Assembly (NCBI GenBank): GCA_003344405.1
Contig: NOWV01000067.1
Location: 1-64,000, forward strand
Reading direction: 5' to 3'
Source: Trichoplax sp. H2
Taxonomy: Eukaryota > Placozoa > Uniplacotomia > Trichoplacea
Length of the DNA: 64,000 bases
Made by a program: the position numbers and the translations under genes
Notes under the pieces: model-generated
The model's input: only the letters and a program-made list of their open reading frames with translations
What the model was told of the DNA's origin: nothing
Database searches by the model: none
Shown: positions 1 through 12,034 of the stretch, one piece after another
Layout: every line of letters begins with the position of its first letter
Numbering within the stretch: position 1 is the first letter of the stretch

Positions 1-134
1 TATTTGATAAAAATCATCAACACTATTTATTTGCATCTAAATTCGATATTAGGAGAGATCATGTTGTAATGGATTGTATTGAATTAGATAGAAGAAATCG
101 CATGAAGCAAGAAATCGCTAGCACAACGTTTTAA
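1..134 (+). CDS. 3' end of a core-2/I-branching N-acetylglucosaminyltransferase-like gene (partial)
   Basis: An open frame runs from base 3 to a TAA at 132-134 and is cut by the window edge, giving 43 codons. Its residues include YLFASKFD followed by DHVVMDCIE. This matches the C-terminal end of the gene at the other edge of the window, which has FLFAGTFS and DHVIVDCIE at the same spacing. It also matches the usual C-terminus of the Branch/core-2 GlcNAc-transferase family (an F-A-x-K/T-F block, then D-x-x-V-x-D-C). Family members are type II Golgi membrane enzymes that add GlcNAc branches to O-glycans. After the match the protein has a short extra tail ending STTF. The catalytic part lies outside the window. 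Assignment rests on this short stretch only. Confidence 0.7.
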   Translation, partial: FDKNHQHYLFASKFDIRRDHVVMDCIELDRRNRMKQEIASTTF

Positions 135-799
135 GAGTATGTTTTTCCTGGTTTTGTAATCATGATTGATAATGTTTTAAATTTTATTTCTAATTAATTA
201 GAAATTAGCTATTATTCCTATCGCTAGTCCATGATTACTACAGATACAGCGTCAGATAACTATTTCTAGCATGATACCAAGTTATAACCTATATACGTAT
301 GATAGCTTACCATGTTTTTTATCTATCGAATATGATTGCACTATCTACCACTAGTAAGTTCTTTCAAGAATATAGAGTCACTGAAACAGATATGTATTTC
401 GTATCCATTAAACTTATTCTATCTATATTAAACCAGATATCGAAATGGATACGGTCAATGATGCAAACATTGGAATATTCTTTTCAAGTATTTGAGCTAA
501 CTCTTCGATCGAAGTTGGACAAAAACTATCCTGTAGTTAAAAATCTGGCTGTAAAATTAATCATTCTTACTCAAAATTTGGATCACTAGACACTATACTA
601 TTATATCTTAGATCATATTCTATAACAAGTATTATTGAGAGAGTCTGTACCTTCATTTCTACTTTATCTATAGCAATATGCTGCACTTATTTATTTCATC
701 AATCGTTATCGACGAATCTATCCTATGGTTTGAAAGGGTTAACCATTTCTTAAATCTTTAGCCTCGTCTGCAATCAAGCTTTTATCGCTTAGACTCTCT
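135..799. other. Intergenic, no gene supported
   Basis: This AT-rich spacer lies between the glycosyltransferase stop codon and the outer edge of the inverted duplication. A 96-codon open frame at 299-589 has no recognisable motif, and its composition looks like translated AT-rich spacer. I see no repeat copy or RNA gene here. Confidence 0.5.
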
Positions 800-1143
800 T
801 TGTAACTGCTTTAATTTAACAAGATTTATATTTCGCTAGCTACGATGTTTTTTTTTCAATTTCATCAGTTGACATCAGATAATTGCTCTAGCTAAGTTTA
901 TATATTGTACTTAGTGTACCATTATGTAACCTACAGATACGTTTTCTTGTAGGTTTTTATAATTTGTATGTTACTTTTTATTGCTACTGTTAAGATATTT
1001 CGAGTTCGTATAATAAAAATATTCCCTGCTGACCCTACTAGCTAATTTCGAAAGATTTTTCTATCTTTAAATTCATCATTTCGTATGGAATTCTATGAGA
1101 AACTATCATGCCAGCCTATAGCAATGCTTACTATTACGTGTTG

Positions 1144-1187
1144 TAACTTAGATTTACTTTTATAGCTATAAAAGTAAATCTAAGTTA
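1144..1187. repeat. Perfect 44-bp AT-rich palindrome
   Basis: Bases 1144-1165 are followed with no spacer by their exact reverse complement, 1166-1187. The half-site begins TAACTTAGATTT and the centre is TATAGCTATA. The matching place in the right arm of the inverted duplication (about 15270-15300) has only one half, so this looks like a small local inverted duplication that arose in the left arm. It could extrude as a cruciform. Confidence 0.9.
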
Positions 1188-2737
1188 AAACACTAATACT
1201 TGTATCGTCGAAATGATCTGAAATAATAAATTAAGCTACAATTAGCTATCATTATCTAAAACTATAGTCACATTTATTACCACCTTTATGTTATTATAAC
1301 TGACGGATCACATTTATTTCCACTTTCGCAGAAGATACTACATTGCTTCGTAAGTTAGAATATACGAATTGAAATCTAATTTTTTCTATAGCTGCAATTA
1401 GCAATTAGAATCATGTACCTTTTAGATCGAGCTTTAAAATATAGTTTTATATCAATATTAAAAACAATAAGGCTACTTCAAAGATAACTGAAGAGGACAA
1501 ATGATGTCAAATCATCGACAAAATAAATTGATGCAGTTCTGTAATAAGAGTTGTGAAAAATACCTACTAAATCAATGTAGGCGTGAATGCTTCAGAGTAG
1601 ATATGATATATTTCTGGATATGAATTACGAAGAAAATTATCATGTTTACTATTATACAATAGATTTAAATAACTTCTTTACTTAATTTTTAGTAAATATC
1701 AAGCAGTTAATACATAAAAATATACAGTATATTACTGTGCATCACTGTACAAATGTGCATAGTTAGATGGCTTATTCAGTTAATTCTTAAGTAAGCATTA
1801 AGCAATTAATATAATATACAAATATCGTATATAATACTAGGTATCATTCCTGATAATAACTACAGTATAAGTACGCGCATATTCACAAAGTTATAAACTA
1901 TTCTCTAACCCCTTTCTTTCGACAAATTGTCAATTTAATTATTATTAAATAATTAACTCCTGAACACATTATAACAAACATCCATAAGATTTTCGTACTA
2001 GCGCATTTTTTATTTCAACTTAGAGGCTATACTTTTACTTTTACCGCTATAAAGTCGAATAATACACTCCAGTTAAACTACTTTGCAGCTACCATCTTGA
2101 TCTATCTGTTACTAAATTAAGAATTGTTAAGGTATCTACAACCATCATGTACTGAAGTTACAGTTATTAAAGAGATCGAAAACATGATCGACATGTACGA
2201 AAGCGTACATCAAGTATGATGTGAATAGAATCTATTAATAGAAACTATGTTAACTAACTATCGTGACACCTACGTTGCGAAATTAATCAAGCCATATAAT
2301 TATTGGGCTATTATGAGCAGCGCCGAAATTAAATAATTAAAAACATTTAGTAAATACGTTTATCTATTATCATATTGAATTTTAAAGAGTAAAATAGAAT
2401 TTTTACACATTTTTGAATGCCAACGGCAACGAATTCAGCTTTGGTTAGAAAGAAAGCATCAATATATTTAGGATTATTAGATTAGTATTGACCAAAGTTA
2501 CCATTTTAAAATGAAGATGCTGCATAACATCCAGTACAGTACTAAGCTACACGTAGTAGAAATCGCTGACTATATGGAAGATTATTAGTAGCTGTTAGTG
2601 AAAGATATGCGATCTACTTCATATCAATAAGGAGAGAAAAACGTTAGATAAATGCAAATAAAGAATTAATATTCTAAACAACAATAATTATTTGACTATA
2701 GGTATCAAATACATATTTTACTTATTTCCAAGGTGAA

Positions 2738-3814
2738 CTAATTACTAGTTTTTACTGTCTCATTTTGATTATAGCCAGCTACATCTATAGCAATCGTGTT
2801 CCCACGATTAGAGAAAACACATTTGCGTAGAAGCGTCTTAAAGTCACGAGATCGAAATACCAAGTAAAGCAATGGATCGATAGCAGTATTAGAAAACGGA
2901 AGCATGCTGATCGCTTTTCTTATTTTACTTAGAACAATTATCTTATTAATATTATCATAAATAGCAGCTCCAGCAATAACGTAGAAACTAAACACGTTTG
3001 TTAGCGTGATAAAAGTCAATGTAATCTGAAGTCTTTTATCAAATACAGATCGAAATTGTGACCTAGAAATTGTTGTAGATTTTCTTAACGTAACTATCAT
3101 ATGTATATATAATATGAAAGCAGTTGTATAAACTATGACAATGTAAAGTAATTCCAATAATCCGAGAATAAAATAAATCTGTTCCAAATCATACAGCCCA
3201 AGACATAAGTTTGAAGAGTGTTCAAAAGTATAAGGGGATAGTTTCCTCTTTCCAATAGTATCAAATACAACCATACCGGCCGCTATCATAATACCAGCAA
3301 TCCAAGTGATACTAGTCAGAATTTTACTCTTTTTAATGGTTAGCTTTCTTCTATTATACGGGTAAACAATTAGCATAAAGCGATCGACCGCAATAAGAAG
3401 CGTCAATGTAGATGACATACACAAATAAATCTGTGAGAGAAATTGTGCAAAGCTGCAAGCCGTAGTCTTAAACCATTCATTTTTTATTAAAGAATAACTT
3501 GCATTAGCCAAATACTGATACTTATGTTGATAATATTGAGTGTAATAAGCATCAGAAATAACTATTATTGTAATATAAGTAACACCAATAAGATCGCAAA
3601 CTAATAAATTGAAAAGTAGCCATAGTGAAGGTTTTCTCATATGTTCGCAGCGGTCTCTCCCAATTGTAGGAAACTTGCATGTAAAACATTCCGATATAAT
3701 TATATATCCAATTAGAAAGAGATTTACAGGTAAACCAATGAGAACAACAGTCAAAGCTATGATTCGTGAAGAATCACTATTCATAAAGGGAGAATATAAG
3801 CTGAAGTTGGACAT
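2738..3814 (-). CDS. Rhodopsin-like (class A) G-protein-coupled receptor, receptor 1
   Basis: A single-exon receptor of 358 residues with seven hydrophobic segments, expected in the plasma membrane. Visible landmarks are N31 in TM1 (GLPVN), D74 in TM2, C120 at the top of TM3 paired with C204 in the second extracellular loop, D144-R145-F146 in place of DRY, W171 in TM4, and D313-P314-L-L-Y317 in place of NPxxY. The TM6 CWxP motif is absent; the segment reads LTNVFSFYVI. The N-terminus is short with an N-glycosylation sequon at N3 (NFS) and no leucine-rich repeats. The TM7 pattern resembles the LGR/relaxin-receptor branch, which is a tentative placement. It is about 90% identical to the receptor at 12035-13111, with the first 104 residues unchanged. 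The ligand is unknown. Confidence 0.9.
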   Translation of the reverse strand: MSNFSLYSPFMNSDSSRIIALTVVLIGLPVNLFLIGYIIISECFTCKFPTIGRDRCEHMRKPSLWLLFNLLVCDLIGVTYITIIVISDAYYTQYYQHKYQYLANASYSLIKNEWFKTTACSFAQFLSQIYLCMSSTLTLLIAVDRFMLIVYPYNRRKLTIKKSKILTSITWIAGIMIAAGMVVFDTIGKRKLSPYTFEHSSNLCLGLYDLEQIYFILGLLELLYIVIVYTTAFILYIHMIVTLRKSTTISRSQFRSVFDKRLQITLTFITLTNVFSFYVIAGAAIYDNINKIIVLSKIRKAISMLPFSNTAIDPLLYLVFRSRDFKTLLRKCVFSNRGNTIAIDVAGYNQNETVKTSN

Positions 3815-4655
3815 TCTTAAAATTAAATTTTAAGACGTAAAATTAAATTTCGAAAAGATAGTTAGAAAAGAACGCAGCAGTTGTTAGAACAAAGCTGCAC
3901 GTTTACCTTCTTACGATTTTTATTATAAATACCCTTTCTCTAGTCATGATCAAATTAAAATTTTAGCACCATCTATAAAAACATTATTAAGCCTTTATTT
4001 AGTTATAGCTATTATCTTGCAATATTATATTTGAAATTTATTGCATTAATAGATCAATTATTTTGATCCTTTTATTGTCTAACCATTTTTATACCTATGC
4101 AAATAACTATACATACAGGAAATAACATACAGTAGTTTATAAACGTCATTTTACCAGTGAAGAAAAAAAAGTTATATTAACGTAAACAGGCATTGATGAA
4201 ATTGAGACGGAGCGATGTGAAAAAAAGAATGAGACCATACTAAGCTTAGGAGAAACGATCATATTATATCAAGGTTATGATTTAAATTTTGCACAAGAGT
4301 ACTGTTTATTATGATCATAGAATTCATGATTAGAATAATGCATTATAGTTTTATCATAGTTAAGAATTCAGGCAATTTACTGTGATAAATCCTGTGTTTA
4401 AAGAATATTAAAATTAAGCCTTGACTTATTATTTATTATGTTTACATTTATGTATATATATACTAACATGTTATTTTTCCGGAGAGTTTACATATCATAT
4501 ACAAGGATGATTTGAATTACGTATGTATGTAAATGAATATCGCCTCAAATACTGATATTCATTAATTTAGCAATTTTGGGAGAATATTATAGTCGATTAA
4601 ATATTTAAAATAATTCAATTTTAAATAATTTGATAATAAGGTAGATCATACTCAC

Positions 4656-4969
4656 TATACTGTACTATAACCTCTTTAAATCATTATTATTATTACTGAA
4701 CCACCTCTAGAAGCGATAGATCGCATTGATTCAGGATATTTGTATGTCTGCTGAAATCATAATCATTAAAGTAGAAATAATAAAATGAACACAATAAAAA
4801 GAAAAATTACGATTGACACCCTCCCTTGAAAACATTTTACTAGTTCAAGGATATGAAGTACATAATATACATTCTATTGCATTTTTGGTATAACTGAGTA
4901 ATTTTAGCATCATTTAGGTCTGATTTACATGTGTGTACTTTTCAATACATAAGGAGTGTAAGATCAACT
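4656..4969. other. Spacer between the left arm and the duplicated receptor flank
   Basis: I see no coding potential. The segment ends where similarity to the 5' flank of the receptor at 27968-29047 begins. Confidence 0.4.
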
Positions 4970-6050
4970 AGTGTTAGTAATTATAATTAATTAGAGTTTG
5001 GATTGTCTAAGTTATTCAGAAAAGCTGATCGATAACTACCTGCTTCTGCCGAGTACAAATACCTTGATATTATCCGATTAAAATGGCGAACGATCCTACT
5101 AATATGAACTATTTTCATGTATGATAAGCTAATCATACAGTGACTGTATATAAACTGCTTCAATTCCTTTATATGTAGTCAAGATTAAGTTTGACATTTA
5201 CCAATAAGATTCTTCAAATATTTTTCAATTGAATTTTATTAGACAATAATGCATACACAACAAAGGTTAATAAATTTTTACTTATTTTCAACAGTCAAAG
5301 ATACAAAGACTAAATTGAACTCTTATTATAATATAATGTGAAAATATTGACGGTGTTTAGGTTCAATTTCTAAGGATAAAACTCATTGAAAGTTGATATT
5401 ACCAAACAATGTGAAATAGAGATAGCTAAATATAAAATAGAAGACATTATTCAGGTACAGTAGTAAAGTTAATTTAGTATTTCGCCATTAAAAATTGTCC
5501 AGCATATTATGATAATAGCTGATATCGTAAGCAGAGTCAAAATATTAAATTTGGTTATTGGAGATAATTTTGGGTTTCAATAGTAAAAAACTGACAGACT
5601 TTAATTTATTCAGTAATTTATAGCGTACTTATTCAAATCGTATTTAACTTCTTTTACAGCGATTGATCTGGCTTAAATCGATTTTAGTATTAAGTTAAAT
5701 GAATACCTGATACTAGCCATTGTTTTATTATAATGAAACTGTGCCTACGTAATAAATAGTAAACATCGATAGTAAATGTAATAATAATTTGAAAGGAAAT
5801 TTTATTATTCACATCACTACCATACAGTAGATACAATTGAACATCCTATTTATTTCTATATTTATATAGCCATTCAAGTAACTAATAATAATATTGAAGC
5901 AGCAATGTTTAATTAGCTGTGTAATAACTGCACATTTTATTTGAATAAAATAATGGCTTGTGTCTGTGGTATTCATTTAACTCAACAATAAAGCGGATTA
6001 AGTCTATTTTAATTGCGATAAAAGGACGCTTAGTTGCAGATTGAATGAAT
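4970..6050. repeat. Copy of the 5' flank of the 27968-29047 receptor, without a receptor
   Basis: This stretch matches about 29085-30190 in the same orientation. Shared blocks occur at 5016-5085/29132-29197, 5220-5400/29330-29490, 5700-5770/29880-29960 and 5880-5945/30120-30190. In the other copy the receptor body lies immediately to the left on the - strand. Here that body is missing and similarity stops near 4970. The proximal part also pairs in inverted orientation with 6950-7205, upstream of the pseudogene at 7283. The region was therefore once a head-to-head pair of receptor promoters. Confidence 0.75.
5016..5155 (-). promoter_or_regulatory. Orphan receptor promoter module
   Basis: It holds the conserved block (GCTGATCGATAACTA near 5020, then TCTTGATATTATC-like sequence near 5068) and a TATA-like element at 5146-5155. 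Order and spacing match those upstream of the receptor copies at 7283 and 29047. No receptor follows it downstream on the - strand. Confidence 0.55.
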
Positions 6051-7074
6051 ACACTATGAATTACTTAATTAACTAAAGCCTGCCGGTTTTAACTATTAAA
6101 AAGCAAAACTCCTTCTAACAACGAAATTCAATATTTTGACTTTTTTAACGATATCAACTATTATGATGTCATGCCGATCAATTTTGAATGACGAAATACT
6201 ATTGTAAGCTTACTTCTGCACCTAATTAATATCATCTATCTTATATCTAGCCATTCTTATTATGCATGGTTAGGTGAATTAACTTTTAATATCAGAATAC
6301 GGCTCCAGGATTTATTATAAGTCCCTTCTATCGATTATGATAATATTAATTTTATTGTGGTTATTTAGTATTGTTCATAACAACTAAAGCTAAAGCGTTG
6401 CCATTATTTGACATTATATTATAATATCACAACCCTCGCTTATAGCAAAGATTTCGTACAGAAACTCTCGTGCAAGTATTATAACTCGGGCTACTTCCCA
6501 GTATTTTCAATCTCTATGTGAGTGATATATGAGAAAAAGTGAGAACAAGTTTTCTCGGCTGTATTACACAGACGATTGATTAGCTATTACACTTTTCTTC
6601 ACGTTACGACTCCTGAGCGCTTCTTAAGCAATTAAAACTTTTATTTTACAACCACGCGCACTTAAATAGATTTCTACGGTGTACCCCGGTGTAAACTGGC
6701 GTGAATACATATTCTACAAGTTACATTAACAGATTTATACAATTACTAAATAGACGCAAGTAGGTAGATATTCTGGAAGTTGAGGTGTTGAAACACTCTT
6801 CCTCCGTCTATAATTCACTAGTACAAGCCTAACAAACTAAACATGACCTTATCTAGATTATTCTCAAATATCAATTAACCGGTAACGCAGTACCATATCA
6901 TATATAAGACTTCAATTTAGTCTTCAAATCTTTCACAGTTGAAAAGTAAGTGAAAATTTATTGATCTTTGTCGCTTATGAATTATTGTCCAATAAAATTC
7001 AATTAAAAATATTTGAATAGTCTCATTGATAAATATCAAGACTCGATTTTGGCGAAATATAAAGGACTTAAAAA
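6051..7074. other. Spacer, no gene; right end is receptor 5' flank
   Basis: There is no supported gene in this stretch. From about 6950 onward the sequence is the reverse complement of 29270-29400, i.e. distal 5' flank of the receptor family. Bases 6200-6900 are unexplained single-copy-looking spacer with slightly higher GC. Confidence 0.4.
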
Positions 7075-7200
7075 CTTTATATACAGTTGCTGTATAATTG
7101 GTTTATCATACGTGAAAAGAGCTAGTGTCTTTTGCAATTTTAATTAGATAATATCAAGATATTTGTATACCACAGAAGTAGATATCGATCAGCTTTTCTA
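7075..7200 (+). promoter_or_regulatory. Conserved receptor promoter module
   Basis: CTTTATATAC at 7075-7084 lies 199-208 bp before the ATG at 7283. The conserved block lies at 7130-7200. Both elements recur at the same distances upstream of the receptor starting at 29047 (TATA at 29254-29265, block at 29132-29197). The TATA box is therefore a good candidate core promoter and the block is probably 5' leader or proximal regulatory sequence. Confidence 0.55.
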
Positions 7201-7282
7201 AAAAACTTATAGGCTATCCTAACACAAATTGAATTTTAATTATTAATATTTAGTTATCGAGGAAATTTATATTATTATTAAA

Positions 7283-8357
7283 ATGAATAAATCAGGTGAA
7301 TATTCTGTCTACCTTGATAACGAACCTGTACGTACATTCGCGTGGGTTATTACATTGATTGGTCTACCTTTAAATGCCTTTCTTGTCGGTTTTATGATTT
7401 GGGAACCTTGGTCGATAAAACATTCTAAGATAAGACGAAATCATCATGTCCAGAATCCTACTATTCTAAAGAGTCCTTCTTTATGGTTTTTCTTCAACCT
7501 ATTTATTTGCGACTTATTTGCTTCTGTTTATATTCTAATATTAGCTATATCTGATGCATACTATAGTTATTACTACAAGAATGTTTACCAGTTTAATACT
7601 AATTTTTCACGAGTAAAGAATGTTTGGTTTAAAAGTTTCACATGTGCTACAGCTCATTTTTTGGGCAAAGTTACTATATCTATGGCAGCTACATTGACGT
7701 TAGTTATAGCTATAGATCGCTTTCTATTAATTGTTCGACTATTTAGTAAAAAGAAATTCACTATGAAAGCAAGTCAAATTATTACTACTGTCATATGGAT
7801 TGTAGATTTTAGTTTAGTAAGTGGATTGGCTGCGTATCACTTTCATAGTATAATGCGCTTTTTATCCTATACAATTCGATTCGATTTCAATTTATGTTTG
7901 GGTGATTCGAGTTCGACATTTGCTCGTACAATCTTAAAAATTTTGGAGTTAAGCTACTATCTTGTAGCTTATATAGTCAGTTTTATATCTACTAATAATA
8001 AGGAAATTAAGAATATCAAGATTAGCATTTGGATCACAAGCACCGTCTACGTGCGAGAGACACTTTCAGGTAATGTTTACGCTCATCTCATGTACTAATG
8101 TATTTATCTTCCTTTTTATAATAATTGCTACCATCGCCGGCGTAACTCTCATTGACCTCAGTATATTTCAAAAGATAATAAGTCTCTTTCCGTTTGTTAA
8201 TTCTGCGATCGATCCAGTATTATACCTAGTATTTCGGTATAGTGATATTAAGAAACAGTTATACTGTTGGCGTAGTAATAATGCTATCATTGAGCCTGCC
8301 ATTCAAAGTAAAACATTTTCAGTTGACCAAGTTGGCCTTCCGGAGATTCAAAAGTAG
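7283..8357 (+). pseudogene. Class A receptor pseudogene with a 5-bp frameshift deletion, receptor 2
   Basis: The copy is close to the intact receptor at 27968-29047. It starts MNKSGEYSVYL and keeps the TM2 NLFICD block, the TM3 cysteine, IDRF and the second-loop NLCLGD in frame up to TM5. At about 7984-7988 five bases are missing compared with the intact relative, where a TTATA unit occurs twice in a row. This shifts the frame, and translation stops at 8098. The remaining TM5-TM7 and tail continue in the other frame to 8357, with CTNVF in TM6, NSAIDPVLY in TM7 and a tail ending QVGLPEIQK. Because the rest is well preserved the lesion is probably recent, or it could be a sequencing error. Full length would be about 358 residues. 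Confidence 0.85.
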
Positions 8358-9451
8358 TTTTTATTGAATTACGTATTTCTCTCTTATGCAATGCAATGCT
8401 CTAACATATCATCATCATCTCTGATCAATACAAGAATTTCTGTACGATACAAAGTCTTGATAATTCCTAAAGTATGATAGCTTAAGATTAGAAGTATAGT
8501 GATCTTGAAATAATTAACCTTACCGTGCAATGTATGATTCTGCGTTGTACCGTACATTTTATCAGCTGTATCTGTTTCGATGTAGCCCTAGTTTGTATCA
8601 TTATAAGCACTATTCGTCAAATCTTTATGATCTAAATCAGCTTTAACAACTATAACTAATATAAGCATCATCCATGCGGACGCTTTATATCGAGAAGAAC
8701 TACAATAAATCAATGTAGGAATTCAAGAACAATTAAATATTATGATAAATTAATAAAGTTATCTGTAATTTGCCTTCCGGTATCAAATATTTTAAAGCTC
8801 AAGCAATATATTGCAATCGATGGGATAAAATTTGGATATAGATTATAATATATTTAGTGTATAAGGTTACTGTGAACTCTTCAAATTAGGTTATATGCCG
8901 TTACTTGCAAGTATTTAAACGCCTATTGAAATTTTAGAAAATAGTCTTACGACTAGTTTTATCCTTGCCTGTAGACCTTTAAAATTAAAATTTTAATTTG
9001 TATAGATGTAAAATTGTAAGTATCACTAGTAATTAATTTAGTTTGCTGCCTTTACTAGTTATCACAATCGCTGATATGCTGGATTGCATTCGCTGGCGCT
9101 TATTTAAGTTATGATAAAATTGAGAGGTCGAAACGAAATTCAAATATTGTTCTTTGCTTGATGTCTTGATGAAGTTTTGGTAGCATCTGTGATATCAATA
9201 ATGCCCTTTAAATTGTAGTAAACTAAAATTTGCAATACTTATTCTATGAGACACGAATTCGTTCGCTGGTTAGTCACAATCTCGTAGACTACACTTCATC
9301 CTCAGCTTCCAATTGAAGGGGATCCCAGGAATTTAGCATTGCTGTTCGTGTAATTTAATTCGCGTAATATTCCTAGTTCGATATTGTCCGTAGTTTCACT
9401 ACACCTGGAGGTCTAATGTTTAGTAGAACTGTTACCGTACTAAACTACTTA
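8358..9451. other. 3' flank of receptor 2 and spacer, no gene
   Basis: The first 150 bases resemble, in inverted orientation, the 3' flanks of the related copies (19340-19527 and 27880-27967). Beyond that there is AT-rich spacer with no supported coding sequence. Confidence 0.45.
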
Positions 9452-9456
9452 CCATC

Positions 9457-9946
9457 TGTGACGGTGTTATGATATCATACCGACGTATTGTTGTTTAGGT
9501 AATATGTGTTTATTTGTTATTGTGATAAATTTGTTTATACCTATGTTGCAAGGCTCGGTATAGGAAACTAATATAATGTTTGTCTATTATTAGTCGCTGT
9601 TGTTATTGTTATTGTCATTGTATGTTACAACCTGATGAAGAAGAAGGTATTAATGCATAGAAGTTGTTTAGTGTAACCGTGCGCCAGCAAAACACTGGAA
9701 AGATATATAAAGGGTCACGGCCCAAACACATAGAGAGTTTTTTACAGTTGATCTAGTTAGTGATCTGAGCTGATAAATAATAAAGTAACTCTAAACGCTA
9801 TCAAATAGTCTCTCACTGTGATTAAGAAAGTTAGTCTTAGTCTGTACTATTCATCAAGAGTTAGTTTGAAGAATAGTCGGTGACAGTAAGTAGGTTAGTA
9901 GTTGCTAGCCTTGATAGTACAAGTGTCGCAGAGGAGATTTGTGACA
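9457..9946 (+). mobile_element. Solo LTR (490 bp)
   Basis: It starts TGTGACGGTG and ends TTTGTGACA, and is flanked by the 5-bp direct repeat CCATC (9452-9456 and 9947-9951). Inside are a TATA box (TATATAAAG, 9703-9712) and an AATAAA signal at 9779-9784, in the order expected for an LTR. There is no internal coding region, so it is a solo LTR. Its termini resemble those of 25622-26200 and 18640-19172. Confidence 0.88.
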
Positions 9947-9998
9947 CCATCACACAAAAATAAGACTGCACTATAAAACATGTATAGTTTATTTAGTA

Positions 9999-11060
9999 TG
10001 TAGTAAAAGGACTAAAAGTAGAGTCCTTTGTAGTTTTAATATGCTAAAACATCAACTGTCAATAATCAGCGATATTAATGTTAGAAAAGTACCCGTGATA
10101 GTCACATAAAAATTTTTGATTAGCAAAATAGCGATTACTGTGATCTTTATAAAATCCGGATTTTGGGGGGATTCGGATTCCGGAACCGGTCGGATTTGTA
10201 TTAATTTTCCTGTTTTAATTTTTGGATTTTTGTTTATGAAAAATATCGTAAGAGTTGATTTTTGAGATTTGGACATTTTGTTATGAATTTGAAACTTTGG
10301 AATTATATGACATGACTTGAAAGTCACATTAGGAGAATTTAGTGAGGAAAATAGAAAATAAGATGGAAATTGCCAGAGGTTGTGTTGATTATTAAGTAGT
10401 TAGAATGTTATTTTTATGACTAAATCTTGATATTTAAAGGTTGATTTTTAGACTTTTATAGTGTATTAATGATAGAAATTAAGTTTGAAGCGAAGTTTGA
10501 TGTATTTTCATAGTTAACTTCTTGGTTTTATAGTGTTTTGTAAGGGAATCATACGGTAAATTGTGTCTGAACTTTGAATGATTTTTGTTTTTTTAAATGG
10601 TGCAAAGTAGTTTTCTAAAACGGATCTTAAGAGCAATTGGTTAGTAAATGTTCAGTTTTAAATACCTCTGACGGCTCTACGAAGCCTATAAATGATAGTG
10701 CAATTAGAAAATTTAGAGAGAGAGTAGAAGAAGATTTTATTTGAAGAACTTGTTGAATTTAAAAGGCCTAAGGGGTCGAATTGTCGTAAGTTAAAACGTT
10801 CTTGTTTTTGAAAGGTTGTTTGGTCGTTGACAGTTTTTAAGTCTGTCACTTATTTTATTAATACTTAAAGCTAAGTATTTGTGCGGTTGTTCGGTTTATA
10901 CTTCTCTTCATTTTTGTTTTGTAATAAATTGTTGGTCGATTATTTCCCCAAATTTTATTTGGTGTCAAAGTTTTATTAAGTCGACCGGAGTGCAACGAAA
11001 GTAGAATCAAAGTTTGTTAAAGCTTTGTAGCTTGATCTCTACACATTTCATTTCATTACA
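9999..11060 (+). mobile_element. LTR-like repeat, family C, copy 1
   Basis: It begins TGTAGTAAAAGGACT and ends TTTCATTACA, ends shared with the copy at 20942-22205. A terminal hairpin forms from AGGACT and AGTCCT near 10007-10026. A CCGG-rich segment lies at 10150-10200, a TATA-like CCTATAAATGA near 10684 and AATAAA near 10922. Part of the start is deleted compared with copy 2. No clear target-site duplication is seen. The right end abuts the inner end of the right arm of the inverted duplication. Short open frames on its - strand are not conserved. Confidence 0.75.
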
Positions 11061-12034
11061 CATGATCGACCTAGTTATTCAATTATTTAATAATAAACTT
11101 ATTTTAAACGCTTAATGAGCGATACTATCGTAAAAAACACTGGAGTAATGAATATCAGTACTTGAAACCATATACATTTATATAATTTAAATCATATCTC
11201 TATACCGTATATAAATTCTCTAGACAAATAACGAGGTAGTATAGACATTGAATGCAGAGATAATAAATAATAAGTCAGAATTCATTTTTAATATGTTAAG
11301 CCAATAGAATAAGGTAGCACTTGTGAGCAATTATTTCTGTCATGGTATATGAATATAATATGACTGTAAAACAATTAAAAAACCAATTCTTGTTAATGCC
11401 ATTGAGCTATCAATATTATGATTTCAATATTGATTGTCACTAATATTATAAATAAGATCATGGAACTAAGGAGCTGCCAATATCTACACTAAAGACGGAT
11501 TTATCATAATATATTCCCTAGATTCTTAACTATGGTAACTCTATAATGCTTTATTTTAATTATTAATTCTGCAATCATAATAAATACTGCTCGCGTATAA
11601 AATTTAAGTCAAAATCTGGAAATAGAATGATCACTTCTCGTATATTCTCATTCTTTTTTTATCGCTCCGTCTCGACTTCATCAATACCTGCTTACGTTAA
11701 TAAAAACTTTTTCATTAACAATAAAGTGGCGTTTATACTATATTATTTCCTGTATTTATAACTTCTTGAATGGGAGTAAAAATGTTTGGATAATAAAAGA
11801 GTCAAAATAATTGATTTATTAATACCACAAATTTCAAATATAATAGTGCAAGATAATAGCTATAACTAAATAAAAGGTTTGTTGATGTTTTTATTGATGG
11901 TGCTGAAAATTTATTTTGATCATGACTAGAGAAAGGGTATTTATAATAAAAATCGTAAGAAAATAAAAGTACAATTTTGTTCTAACAACTGCAACGTTAT
12001 TTTATAACTATCTTTTCGAAACTTAATTTTAAGA

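Larger units (their letters stand above)
800..4655. repeat. Left arm of a large inverted duplication
   Basis: This segment reappears in reverse complement at about 11061-15600. Matching landmarks run in order outward from the receptor gene: 2460-2737 against 13112-13440, 2101-2150 against 14300-14340, 1030-1140 against 15290-15400, and 820-1010 against 15450-15610. Inward, 4080-4240 matches 11640-11780 and 4590-4655 matches 11060-11130. Each arm carries one intact receptor gene. Flanks look roughly 70-85% similar by eye, while the start of the receptor gene is identical. The right arm is longer because it carries an LTR-like insertion. Outer boundaries are approximate. Confidence 0.85.

Noticed and set aside
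299-589. 96-codon open frame near the left end
   Set aside because: No motif, no conservation within the window, and composition typical of translated AT-rich spacer.
3609-3833. Open frame antisense to receptor 1 (and its twin at 11941-12240)
   Set aside because: Shadow of the conserved receptor frame; identical in both arms only because the DNA is.
10052-10849. Two open frames on the - strand
   Set aside because: They lie inside the family C repeat and are not kept in the other copies.
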